A DNA stretch of 62,587 nucleotides, taken from CACIIZ01 sp045565285. GTDB lineage: Bacteria; Pseudomonadota; Alphaproteobacteria; Rhodobacterales; Rhodobacteraceae. Shown piece by piece: positions 44,107 through 52,156 of this stretch (its first letter is position 1; each line of letters starts with the position of its first letter). The notes below the pieces were generated by a model. The model saw only the letters and a list, made by a program, of their open reading frames with translations. It was not told the origin of the DNA and did not search any database. Where the stretch lies: assembly GCA_045565285.1 (NCBI GenBank), contig JBJLFR010000002.1, forward strand, positions 1-62,587, read 5' to 3'. The position numbers were made by a program, and so were the translations under genes.

Positions 44107-45363
44107 ATGACCAAGATAGTCAATAAATTGAGAGAGAAGAAACCACTCATGATGTCGCCATTGGCTCTTGCACTAACAGCTTGCGGCGGCGGCGGTGGGT
44201 CGTCAACTGAATCGAGTACTAATAATACTCCTGTATCTAACACCAATAATACAGCTATTAATTATATGGGAAAAGGCTCGCTTCAAACTACAACAAGCAG
44301 TTTATATGATAGAACTTTGGAGGTTTACGGCCTTAAGCTACTGGTTGGTGGTGAAATAGGTAGTCACGCTGAAGTACCCGATGCTTGGGCGCATAAAGTT
44401 GCCCAATCATTTGTGATGTTGATGGCTCCAACTAATTCAGAAATAGATGTGACTGCACAAGAAAAGATGAAGAAGATACTAGCTGGCGATAAAGGTACCT
44501 GGCATGAGGGCTTGGGTACATCCCAACGAATACTAAAAGGAACAGGAGATGATTATCCCTTGAATCCGTTGCAAGACTTTAATGAAGGCGAGCTAGATGC
44601 TCAATATGGTATTGGAACTGAGGCACTACTGAAGGATATAATGCAAGATATGATATGGTACCAAAACAGTACTGGTGTTATCGGCTCTGGTGATGGTGAT
44701 GTACAAGAACTTTTTGAGCATGCCTTGCATACGATACATCCATGGGGTGTGAGAGGCGCTGTTGATGGCTCTATTGAAGCTTTAAACTATACTAAGACAG
44801 GCTCAGTTGATCCACATGATGCTGCTAATAGCAGTTGGAAAGCGTCTGAGCTTTATTTAGCATTTAAGGAAGCCATTGATAACGGCGTTTTTGATCCATC
44901 TGGATATGCAGTAGATCCTTTGAACGATCCTCAACAATTTATGACTGCAGCGATAGAATATACTTATATTCTAAACTTCAGCATGTGGGAGATGGGTAAA
45001 GAGTTTTGGCTCGACAAGAACTCTGATGGGGATGGAGTCTTAGAGGGTGAATGGAGTGGAACTGCATCTGATCCAGCAGGGGTGCTTGCAGAGAACCCAC
45101 TTGGCTTTGCCTTATTTAATAAATACTTTGCTCCAGTTTTATCTAAGCCTGACTTCAATACATTAAGAAGTATGTTTCAAGATAATGATGGCGGATTATC
45201 AGGATACCAGGCTGACTCAATTTCTGCTCAAGCATTTTTACGGTCTTTGTTTGACGAAGACGAACAATTGGATTCAGATGTGGCAGTGGCTCACGATTTA
45301 ACTCAGGAAGTATTACCCACATCCAGCTTTACTGATGCTTTGGTGCCCATAGATGTCGTTTGA
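44107..45363 (+). CDS. lipoprotein-like protein of unknown function
   Basis: The 418-residue product has a short leader ending SPLALALTACGGGGGSS, a lipobox-like Cys followed by glycines and a Ser/Thr/Asn linker (to about residue 55), so it is probably a surface or outer-membrane lipoprotein. The body is helical and acidic with a notable ELFEHALHTIHPWG segment (three His and two Glu within 12 residues, possibly a metal site) and a calcium-loop-like DKNSDGDGVLEGE near 315. I do not recognise a family with confidence. Its G+C is visibly higher than most neighbours. GAAAAGAG precedes the ATG. Confidence 0.75.
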   Translation: MTKIVNKLREKKPLMMSPLALALTACGGGGGSSTESSTNNTPVSNTNNTAINYMGKGSLQTTTSSLYDRTLEVYGLKLLVGGEIGSHAEVPDAWAHKVAQSFVMLMAPTNSEIDVTAQEKMKKILAGDKGTWHEGLGTSQRILKGTGDDYPLNPLQDFNEGELDAQYGIGTEALLKDIMQDMIWYQNSTGVIGSGDGDVQELFEHALHTIHPWGVRGAVDGSIEALNYTKTGSVDPHDAANSSWKASELYLAFKEAIDNGVFDPSGYAVDPLNDPQQFMTAAIEYTYILNFSMWEMGKEFWLDKNSDGDGVLEGEWSGTASDPAGVLAENPLGFALFNKYFAPVLSKPDFNTLRSMFQDNDGGLSGYQADSISAQAFLRSLFDEDEQLDSDVAVAHDLTQEVLPTSSFTDALVPIDVV

Positions 45364-45725
45364 TAGGCCTGTCTAAATTAGATTTTGATCTTATTGTGGC
45401 TAGCACATTAAATATCTCCGACATAAAATGAAACTTTATAATAGTACTATAAAAATGTTACATTATCATTATAGAATTGGTTGAAAATATTACTTTTGAA
45501 ACTATAGCTTTCAATTATTTTTAGAATTATAAAATGTAATAAGATACTTTATTATGAGACCAAATCTGTAGATAGAGTGTCTACAATCTGAGAAATGAAA
45601 AAATAAAGTGTGGGGTAATTAAGTGTTGCAAAGAATACATTTACACCAAATAAATAGGATTTGTTTTTCTATTTCTCTATAAAAATGGTAAATGGTGATA
45701 TAAAATTTAGCATGATTTTAATTTT

Positions 45726-45788
45726 TGTTTGAATATAAGACTTACAATATTCACCTTTAAGATATATCCTCAAGGATAGTACTAAGGA
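45726..45788 (+). repeat. dispersed repeat copy, left half, decayed
   Basis: TTGTTTGAATATAAGACTTAC, CACCTTTAAGATATATCC, TCAAGGATAG. Right half absent. Confidence 0.6.
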
Positions 45789-45814
45789 TTGTATTAAATT
45801 ACTTACTTACTTAC

Positions 45815-45828
45815 TTACGTAAGGTAAT
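45815..45828 (+). promoter_or_regulatory. TWACGTWWGGTAA motif preceded by TTAC repeats
   Basis: TTACGTAAGGTAAT lies about 140 bp before the membrane-protein gene at 45969. The preceding bases are an uninterrupted TTAC run (ACTTACTTACTTACTTACG), which could be slippage-prone and vary the site. Confidence 0.4.
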
Positions 45829-45968
45829 CCTTGCTTGAAACAAAAATTTTGTTTTTATTGCCTAAGTTAGCTTTAGTCAGCATAAAGAGGACTAGAAATA
45901 AAATTATTAATCACCTTTTCTTTTTTAAAATTTCACAATAATGATTAGCAATCTAGTAGGAGCATATT

Positions 45969-46403
45969 ATGGAACAAGAATTAAGTATTTTAGCTTATAA
46001 CAATGGTAATCAGATAACAGTAGGAATATATAGTGTGCTTACGATTATTCTTTCTTTTATAGCATTGAGAGTTGCTAGATTTTCGCAAGGAACACATATA
46101 GCTGGAAAAATTATTTCTTCAATTTTTGGTATTATGAGTGGATTTTTTATTATTGATGTTCAGTCTTACAGACATTTTTGGAATGACGTAACTGCAACCT
46201 ATTTAGCAAAAGCCAGAGATAATGGCGTAGAATTATCTACATTTGCAAACAATTGGGTTCAAGAATCAGGATTGTCAGGTGATGATATAGTTACTAGGGG
46301 GCTTTTTAACGATATGCCAATATTAGGATTTGTAATAGTATTTTTAGTAATAGTACTAGGTACAATTTGGGGGCCAAAAATTAAATTTGGGAATGAAAGT
46401 TAA
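45969..46403 (+). CDS. small membrane protein of unknown function
   Basis: The 144-residue product has three likely membrane helices: ITVGIYSVLTIILSFIALRV, IAGKIISSIFGIMSGFFIID, and near the C-terminus MPILGFVIVFLVIVLGTIWG. Between the second and third is a soluble loop of about 45 residues (HFWNDVTATYLAKARDNG). The family is not recognised. AGGAG precedes the ATG by 8 bp. Confidence 0.7.
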   Translation: MEQELSILAYNNGNQITVGIYSVLTIILSFIALRVARFSQGTHIAGKIISSIFGIMSGFFIIDVQSYRHFWNDVTATYLAKARDNGVELSTFANNWVQESGLSGDDIVTRGLFNDMPILGFVIVFLVIVLGTIWGPKIKFGNES

Positions 46404-46535
46404 GATTTTTAACACAATAATGAATTTGGATAGTATAAAGGTAATCTTAATTTATAGGTTACTTTTTATACTTATTTTTTTATATTATTTAACGATCTTC
46501 GTAAGAAGAACTTTTGAAAAGACGATAGGGATTTT

Positions 46536-46964
46536 ATGGGTTTAAATATAAAATGGTTAATTTTTGCTACATCATGGATGTTTTTTCGTGCTGTAGGTTC
46601 TGCTGTTTTTTTGTCTATTACTGTATTAGCTACAGATAGTCCCCGTTCAGCACCACCAGAATGGATAGTTCCTCTGATAGGAGATTTTATAGTAGGTTTT
46701 ATGGCTTTATTTTTAGCTTACTATGCTTATAAAAATCCAACAGCTATTTTGTGGGGCATTCTGTTAGCATGGAATATTTTAGGTATTTTTGATCTTTTTG
46801 GTGCTATTGTTCTTACTTTCATAGAACCCTACCAACCCCTACCTGAAATAGGATTAAATGAAATTGGTGTTAGGACAGTACTATCAGTAAATTCTTTTAT
46901 TCAAATCTCAGCAATCATAATTTTATTTAATAGAACTACTCTTAATTATTTTAAAGTTCGATAA
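46536..46964 (+). CDS. small four-helix membrane protein of unknown function
   Basis: The 142-residue product has four predicted helices: KWLIFATSWMFFRAVGSAVF, VPLIGDFIVGFMALFLAYYA, AILWGILLAWNILGIFDLFG and a C-terminal LSVNSFIQISAIIILFNRTT. It resembles small uncharacterised membrane proteins without a named family. It lies 130 bp after the preceding small membrane protein and upstream of nitrile hydratase. Confidence 0.7.
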   Translation: MGLNIKWLIFATSWMFFRAVGSAVFLSITVLATDSPRSAPPEWIVPLIGDFIVGFMALFLAYYAYKNPTAILWGILLAWNILGIFDLFGAIVLTFIEPYQPLPEIGLNEIGVRTVLSVNSFIQISAIIILFNRTTLNYFKVR

Positions 46965-47089
46965 TTATCCCTTAATTTTAAATACATTTGATTTTTCATT
47001 TTATAAAAAATGGGTCAAAAGATGGGGAGAAATTTTGAGTTCATTTTTAAAAAATATCTAACTGGACATAGTGAATATACACTTTGTTA

Positions 47090-47158
47090 GGGTGCTAAAA
47101 AAAAATAGTCTATTTTTATCAAGTGTTACAACTCACACATTTTATTTGGAAAGGTAAA
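47090..47158 (+). repeat. dispersed repeat copy, right half, decayed
   Basis: GGTGCTAAAAAAAAATAGTC, TATTTTTATCAAGTGTTAC, AACTCACACATTTTATTTGG and tail AAAGGTAAAA. Confidence 0.6.
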
Positions 47159-47247
47159 AAAGTCATAGTTTTTCAGAAAATAAAAATCATGTAAGGTATT
47201 TTATATTAAAAAAAAACTTTATGACGCTTTACTATTGTCTATACCTT

Positions 47248-47316
47248 TTGAGATTAAGTATAGTATTTAGTAGTATTAAAAAAAAGATGTGGTGATCTTT
47301 AGTAAAATAATCTCAA
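47248..47316 (+). promoter_or_regulatory. stem-closed 5' leader of the nitrile hydratase operon
   Basis: TTGAGATTA (47248-47256) pairs exactly with TAATCTCAA (47308-47316), 15 bp before the ATG at 47332. Nested inside is a perfect hairpin AAAGAT/ATCTTT with loop GTGGTG. The position suggests a cis-regulatory RNA or operator controlling the operon. It does not match the NiCo or cobalamin riboswitches as I know them. Confidence 0.35.
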
Positions 47317-47331
47317 TCTAGTTATTAAAAA

Positions 47332-47976
47332 ATGAAAATGAACAAAGAAAACCCCAATAAAAAAGGTAATGTACATGATCATAATCATCATAGTTTATTA
47401 CCATCAGATCCAGAATTAAGGGTTAAAACCATTGAATCACTTTTAGTAAGTAAAGGTTTGATAGATCCAGATGCTTTAGAAAAGATCATAGATCTTTATG
47501 AAAATAAAATAGGACCACAAAATGGAGCAAAAGTAATTGCAAAAGCATGGACAGATAACGATTATAAAAAAAGACTTTTATCAAACGCTACATCTGCAAT
47601 AGCTGAACTAGGATTTACAGGTAGGCAAGGTGAAAATATGCTAGTTGTAGAAAATACAGATGAAGTACACAACGTTATAGTGTGTACCTTGTGTAGTTGT
47701 TATCCTTGGTCAGTTCTAGGTATACCTCCATCTTGGTATAAGAGTGATGAATATAGAGCAAGAACTGTTAGAGAACCAAGAAAGGTTTTAAATGAGTTTG
47801 GTTTAAAAATTGATAGAAATAAGAAAATTAAGGTGTGGGATTCAACTTCAGAGTTAAGGTATTTAGTTTTGCCTGAGCGCCCAAACAATACTGAAAAGCT
47901 TGATGAGAAGGAGTTATCTAAGCTTGTAACTAGAAATTCAATGATAGGTACTGGTTTGCCTAAAGATTTTAAATGA
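47332..47976 (+). CDS. nthA: nitrile hydratase alpha subunit, cobalt type
   Basis: The 214-residue product has the metal-binding claw CTLCSC (Cys118, Cys121, Cys123 with the intervening Ser) in VIVCTLCSCYPWSVLGIPPS. The threonine after the first Cys marks the cobalt type (iron enzymes have CSLCSC). YRARTVREPRKVLNEFG follows as in the family. It pairs with the beta subunit to hydrate nitriles to amides. The stop overlaps the beta start (ATGA). Thiocyanate hydrolase gamma is related but is encoded with different partners. Confidence 0.96.
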   Translation: MKMNKENPNKKGNVHDHNHHSLLPSDPELRVKTIESLLVSKGLIDPDALEKIIDLYENKIGPQNGAKVIAKAWTDNDYKKRLLSNATSAIAELGFTGRQGENMLVVENTDEVHNVIVCTLCSCYPWSVLGIPPSWYKSDEYRARTVREPRKVLNEFGLKIDRNKKIKVWDSTSELRYLVLPERPNNTEKLDEKELSKLVTRNSMIGTGLPKDFK

Positions 47977-48701
47977 AGAAAGTTCATGACATAGGGGGAT
48001 CTAATGAATATGGTAAAATTCCCTTTTCTGTAAATTCAAAAGGGGATTTTATCGACGATGAATATGTCTTTAAATATTCATGGCATGCTAAGACCCTAGC
48101 TATAACTTTAGCTGCAGGTGCTTTAGGAGAATGGACACTAGATGAAAGTAGGCATGCAAGAGAATGTTTGCCGCCAAAAGATTATAAAAATTTTACTTAT
48201 TACGAAAGATGGTTGGCATCCCTTGTAAATCTATTGATTAATAAGAAAATAGTTTCCTTGAATGATATAATTAGTTTTTCAAAAATTATTAATAAACAAA
48301 ATAATCACAATTATTTACAAAAGACTTTTGAATTAGATAATAGAGCATGGCTGTCCAAAAACGTTAAAAAAGATATTTCTTTAGGTAGTCCTACATCAAG
48401 AGATTTAAATTTGCAGCCTTCTTTTAAAAAGGGAGATTTTATCAGAACAGTTTCTAAAAGTCCTAATAAAATTAAAGGAGGTCATACTCGGTTACCTTCA
48501 TATGCTATGGGTAAAAATGGAGTGATCACTGAGTATAGAGGTATATACGTGTTTCCTGATAAAAATGCGCACTCTAGTCGGGAAAATCCCCTCCCACTTT
48601 ATACAGTAGAATTTACTTGTTTTGAATTATGGCCATTAGAAAATGAAAACCCCAATGATATTGTATGTCTAGATTTATGGGAGCCATATTTCCAAAAATA
48701 A
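47973..48701 (+). CDS. nthB: nitrile hydratase beta subunit
   Basis: The 242-residue product begins MKKVHDIGGSNEYGKIPFS, matching the MNGVHDxGGxxGFGPV start of the beta family, has the N-terminal helical part (YYERWLASLVNLLINKKIVS) and ends with the SH3-like barrel (FKKGDFIRTVSK, GKNGVITEYRGIYVFPD, YTVEFTCFELW). It forms the heterodimer with the alpha subunit and contributes to the active-site cavity. It overlaps the alpha gene by 4 bp and is followed closely by the activator. Confidence 0.95.
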   Translation: MKKVHDIGGSNEYGKIPFSVNSKGDFIDDEYVFKYSWHAKTLAITLAAGALGEWTLDESRHARECLPPKDYKNFTYYERWLASLVNLLINKKIVSLNDIISFSKIINKQNNHNYLQKTFELDNRAWLSKNVKKDISLGSPTSRDLNLQPSFKKGDFIRTVSKSPNKIKGGHTRLPSYAMGKNGVITEYRGIYVFPDKNAHSSRENPLPLYTVEFTCFELWPLENENPNDIVCLDLWEPYFQK

Positions 48702-48715
48702 ACTTCAACCAGTTC

Positions 48716-49078
48716 ATGACAAAACTTAATTATTCATATTTACCATATATAAAAGAGAATAAAGATGGTTCAGTTTTTCTTGCTCCTTGGCAAGGACAGT
48801 TATTTGCAATAACAGTTCATATGTCTGATGTAGGTTATTTTACCTGGAATGAATTTACTACTATATTTGCAAAGTATTTAAAACTTGGGGCATCATCAAA
48901 AATTTCTGAAATAAATTTAGATAATAAATATTATAATTGTTGGTTAAATGCTTTAGAAGAATTGATAATTAATAAAAAATTTGGTGATAAAAAAACTCTT
49001 CAGATATTTAAAAAAAAATGGAAAAGTGCATTTAATAATACTCCTCATGGACAACCTGTAAAAATAGAAAATTTATAA
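48716..49078 (+). CDS. nitrile hydratase accessory/activator protein (P14K/NhlE type)
   Basis: The 120-residue product matches the small activator family that resembles the beta-subunit N-terminus: FLAPWQGQLFAITVHMSDVG, YFTWNEFTTIFAKYL, YYNCWLNALEELIINKKF. In cobalt enzymes this protein carries or exchanges the alpha subunit to insert cobalt. The order alpha-beta-activator is as in pseudomonad cobalt enzymes. The start at 48716 follows the beta stop by 14 bp; an in-frame ATG at 48665 would overlap beta by 37 bp and cannot be excluded. Confidence 0.88.
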   Translation: MTKLNYSYLPYIKENKDGSVFLAPWQGQLFAITVHMSDVGYFTWNEFTTIFAKYLKLGASSKISEINLDNKYYNCWLNALEELIINKKFGDKKTLQIFKKKWKSAFNNTPHGQPVKIENL

Positions 49079-49139
49079 AATAAAAGGTAAGAAAAATTTT
49101 TTTTAACTTATAAAAAATGGTATGCTTAGATTTCCTTAT

Positions 49140-49243
49140 AAACATATCATCTACCCCTAACGCACATCTTTGAGGGAAGGATAACAAAAAAACATTTTTA
49201 ATGTTCGCAAGTACTACTGCTTGCAAATTTTGTTCTGGAAGAT
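49140..49243 (+). repeat. dispersed repeat copy, diverged
   Basis: AAACATATCATCTACCCC, CATCTTTGAGGG, AACAAAAAAACATTTTTAATG, then GCAAGTACTACTGCTTGC, in which GCAAG/CTTGC pair exactly, and AAATTTTGTTCTGG. Confidence 0.75.
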
Positions 49244-49329
49244 TATTAAATTCTTAAATTTTGAAGTTAAAAATTTATTATTATTCAATAAAAAATTCTT
49301 GAATCATAACTACTTATCTGGGGATATCT

Positions 49330-49983
49330 TTGACAATAAATTATATTTTATACTATAGGTTCATCTGTTTAATTTTAGCATTGGGATATTGGTTATATCA
49401 ATTTACAATAGCAAACTATGATAATTTTGGCATTCAATTTCGATACTTAACAATTTGGGGATTAAGTGCTGCTTTAGCTTCAACCACTTTATTATTCATA
49501 AATAGCCTGAAAGGAAGTGAAGAACAGTTTTTTGCTTTTGTATCTGCAACAGCAGTATTAAATTCAATGGTCATTTTTCTATATTGGAAACTTTATTTCA
49601 TTGATCCAAGTTTGGTAAATTATTCAGGTTCAATTACTTGGTTTCAAGAGTATTACCTTCATCTTATTGGTCCAATTCTAATAATTGTAGATTCGCTTTT
49701 AATTAATAATTCATTTAGGCAGTTTTGGAGGGGTATTCTTACAGCATTAAGTATATGTATAATATATATTTTATGGTCTGAACTCATTACAGGTCCTTTG
49801 AATTCAACTCCAAATGGTAAAATAACAACGGGTTTACCTTATCCATTTCTAAATGAAATGCTCTTTAAAGAAAGAATTATTTTTTATTTAACTACTATAT
49901 TCACTGGCGTATTATTTTATATGATAGGTTGGTCTTATTATTTTTTAAAATCACGTATAATTAAAAAAATGTCTTTTAAATAA
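49330..49983 (+). CDS. FAR-17a/AIG1-like (Pr6Pr) membrane protein
   Basis: The 217-residue product has six hydrophobic segments. YYLHLIGPILIIVDSLLI and the late TGLPYPFLNEMLF match the H...P...D and Y-P-F-L-N landmarks of the Pr6Pr/FAR-17a/AIG1 family; a Thr pair in the third segment (ALASTTLLFINSL) could be the nucleophile partner to the His (residue about 112), as in human AIG1, a threonine hydrolase of fatty-acid esters. The family assignment is moderately sure, the activity is inference. It follows the nitrile hydratase genes beyond a repeat copy. Confidence 0.65.
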   Translation: MTINYILYYRFICLILALGYWLYQFTIANYDNFGIQFRYLTIWGLSAALASTTLLFINSLKGSEEQFFAFVSATAVLNSMVIFLYWKLYFIDPSLVNYSGSITWFQEYYLHLIGPILIIVDSLLINNSFRQFWRGILTALSICIIYILWSELITGPLNSTPNGKITTGLPYPFLNEMLFKERIIFYLTTIFTGVLFYMIGWSYYFLKSRIIKKMSFK

Positions 49984-50351
49984 GATTATATCTTAATTTT
50001 ATTTTTGGTCTAAATAAAGAATTAACAAACTTTTTCCATTCCAAAAGAATGATTAAGAATTCTTATTTAAGGCTCCTTTTATAACATTTTTTAAAATTTT
50101 TAGTATTACCTGCCTCACCTATTCCTTTTTTATGAGTTATTAAATCAGGAACAAAATTTGAGTTTTTAATTGAACAAGTGACAAATTATATAATTTCCAA
50201 TATATGATTTTGGTTACAGCATATAAAAAATTAATTTCCCAATCTGACAATTATTTTTTTAATCAATGTGAGTTAATGAACATTTAAAATTTAATTTAAA
50301 TTTTTGGTATTTCAGTTATTCTTTTATGGAAACTTAAATTAAAGTATAAAA
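49984..50351. other. intergenic stretch before cobT with a gene relic
   Basis: Contains the decayed 3' end of a ferredoxin-like gene (50030-50157). The next 190 bp before cobT show no GCCACTG B12-box, so no cobalamin riboswitch is evident. Confidence 0.5.
50030..50157 (-). pseudogene. relic of the 3' end of the 206-residue gene family
   Basis: TTTTCCATTCCAAAAGAATGA, then AAGAATTCTTATTTAAGGCTC and TTAAATCAGGAACAAA align with 4499-4630 (TTTCCATTCCAAAAGCACGA, TTAAATCAGGAGCAGAA) over about 125 bp with several small indels. The flank TTGGTCTAAAT also resembles the terminator region at 4478. No reading frame survives. Confidence 0.65.
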
Positions 50352-51374
50352 ATGAGAAGAGATAATGATATTGAAAAGTTTTTTAAGGGAAAGACTGAAG
50401 TCCCTCAGTTTAACTATTTTATATCAACCCAAGCGAGAAAACTACAAAATCAATTAACAAAGCCACCTGGAAGCCTTGGAAAATTAGAAGAGTTAGCCAC
50501 TTGGATGGCTGGTTGGCAAGGAGAAATAAATCCTACAGTAAAAACCCCTTATTGTCTCATATTTGCAGGCAATCATGGAATAGCATGTAAAGGTGTTTCG
50601 GCTTATCCACCAGAAGTCACTGCACAAATGGTTGAAAATTTTAAAAAAGGAGGTGCTGCAATAAATCAGTTGTGTGGCTTAGCTGACGTTGATTTATTTA
50701 TAATTCCATTAGATTTAGAAAAACCAACACGAGATTTTTCAGAAGGAGTTGCTATGGAAAAGCAAGAAGTAATATCTGCAATGCAACTTGGTTTTGAGTC
50801 AGTACCTTCAGACTGTGACTTATTAGTCTTGGGGGAGATGGGAATTTCTAACACTTCCTCTGCTACAGCTATTTCATGTGCTCTTTTTGATGAACCAGTT
50901 GAAAGTATGACTGGTATAGGTGCAGGATTAAATAAAGAGCAATTATCTAAAAAAATTTCAATAATTAAAAGTGCGCTTCAATTACACGGAAGAAAATTCA
51001 AGGATACTATAAGCATTTTGTCTTGTTATGGTGGCAGAGAGATAGCAGCAATTGTAGGATCAGTAATTGCTGCTAGAATTATGTCAGTTCCAGTCCTTTT
51101 GGATGGTTTTGTATGTACAGCTGCAGCATCTTCCTTGTTAATTTTTGACAAAAAAATTTTAGATCATTGTCTAATTTCACATTTATCAACAGAACCAGGT
51201 CATTTAAAAATCTTAAATTATCTTAAAAAGGAACCCATTTTAGATTTAAAAATGAGACTTGGTGAAGGTAGTGGAGCAGCAGTTGCTTCCTTGATATTAA
51301 AATCAGCCTTGGCTACACATAATGGAATGTCAACATTTTCAGATGCTAAAGTAGCTAAAAAAATTAACTTATGA
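50352..51374 (+). CDS. cobT: nicotinate-nucleotide--dimethylbenzimidazole phosphoribosyltransferase
   Basis: The 340-residue product has the CobT landmarks: TKPPGSLGKLEELATWMAGW, the nucleotide loop GNHGIACKGVSAYPPEVTAQ, GEMGISNTSSATAISCALF, and RLGEGSGAAVASLILK with the catalytic Glu. It makes alpha-ribazole-phosphate from nicotinate mononucleotide and dimethylbenzimidazole for the cobalamin lower ligand. Its stop overlaps the cobS start (ATGA), so the three genes are translationally coupled. Confidence 0.96.
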   Translation: MRRDNDIEKFFKGKTEVPQFNYFISTQARKLQNQLTKPPGSLGKLEELATWMAGWQGEINPTVKTPYCLIFAGNHGIACKGVSAYPPEVTAQMVENFKKGGAAINQLCGLADVDLFIIPLDLEKPTRDFSEGVAMEKQEVISAMQLGFESVPSDCDLLVLGEMGISNTSSATAISCALFDEPVESMTGIGAGLNKEQLSKKISIIKSALQLHGRKFKDTISILSCYGGREIAAIVGSVIAARIMSVPVLLDGFVCTAAASSLLIFDKKILDHCLISHLSTEPGHLKILNYLKKEPILDLKMRLGEGSGAAVASLILKSALATHNGMSTFSDAKVAKKINL

Positions 51375-52156
51375 AATTATTTTTACAAAATAAATATTGC
51401 GTAGATTTTTTTGCTACAGTTATGTTTTTTACAAGAATACCCATTACTTGGTCGTATTTTTCTCATGAAGCACCTGATTTAACTAGGGCTGCTTGGTCTT
51501 TTCCATTAATAGGATTTCTGGTTGGTATTATATCTGGTATTATTGGTGAGTTTTGTATCTTAATTAATCTTCCAGTTTTTTTGTCCTGTATAATAGCTGT
51601 TTCTCTAAGTGTAATTATTACTGGAGCCTTTCATGAAGATGGTCTAGCTGATATGGCAGATGGATTTGGAGCTGGTGGTTCACCAGAACAGATAAACAAA
51701 ATTATGCATGATAGTCGATTAGGGACTTATGGTACAGCAGCATTAACCTTAGGTCTTTTGATCCGTATAGGTTTAGTACTTTGCTTAGTTGATTTGGGTT
51801 ATTCTTTAATAATAGTACTATCTGTAGGTTTTGCATCAGGAAAGTTATCAATTATTTTTATGAGAAATTTCTTTCTTTCTTCAAATTTTGCAAAAACTGG
51901 TAGTATCATAGAATATATTTCCTTAGAAAAATTATTGGTAGCAAATATAATTTGGTTTACAGCTGTAGTTTTTGTTTTTCCCTTTTTTGGTATTTTATTT
52001 GGAGTTTTTTTTGTAACTTTAGTAATTTATCTTATAGGCAAAATGTCTCAAAGAAACTTAGGAGGAATTACAGGAGATATTTTAGGAGCAACTGCATTTT
52101 TAACAGAATTGGCTTTTTTATTTGGTGTAACTATATATTTAAGTGGGGTAGTTTGA
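51371..52156 (+). CDS. cobS: adenosylcobinamide-GDP ribazoletransferase
   Basis: The 261-residue product is an integral membrane protein with the CobS signature FHEDGLADMADGFGAGG then IMHDSRLGTYG, and about six membrane segments. It joins adenosylcobinamide-GDP to alpha-ribazole (or its phosphate) to give cobalamin. It overlaps cobT by 4 bp and the downstream cobC start (TTGA) by 4 bp. Confidence 0.95.
   Translation: MKLFLQNKYCVDFFATVMFFTRIPITWSYFSHEAPDLTRAAWSFPLIGFLVGIISGIIGEFCILINLPVFLSCIIAVSLSVIITGAFHEDGLADMADGFGAGGSPEQINKIMHDSRLGTYGTAALTLGLLIRIGLVLCLVDLGYSLIIVLSVGFASGKLSIIFMRNFFLSSNFAKTGSIIEYISLEKLLVANIIWFTAVVFVFPFFGILFGVFFVTLVIYLIGKMSQRNLGGITGDILGATAFLTELAFLFGVTIYLSGVV

Larger units (their letters stand above)
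45364..45968. other. intergenic stretch: decayed repeat and promoter motif
   Basis: About 600 bp. From about 45646 it carries a decayed type-2 left arm and the left half of the repeat (45726-45788), then four tandem TTAC units running into a TTACGTAAGGTAAT motif (45815-45828). The first 280 bp show nothing I can name. Confidence 0.5.
46965..47331. other. intergenic stretch before nitrile hydratase
   Basis: It contains a decayed repeat right half (47090-47158) and, abutting the nitrile hydratase start, the stem-closed leader at 47248-47316. Nothing else is recognisable. Confidence 0.5.

Noticed and set aside
50158..50351. Cobalamin riboswitch before cobT
   Set aside because: No B12-box (GCCACTG) or multi-stem pattern could be seen.
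51952..52152. N-terminal extension of cobC
   Set aside because: It lies in another frame inside cobS and the family begins at the RHA motif just after the TTG at 52153.
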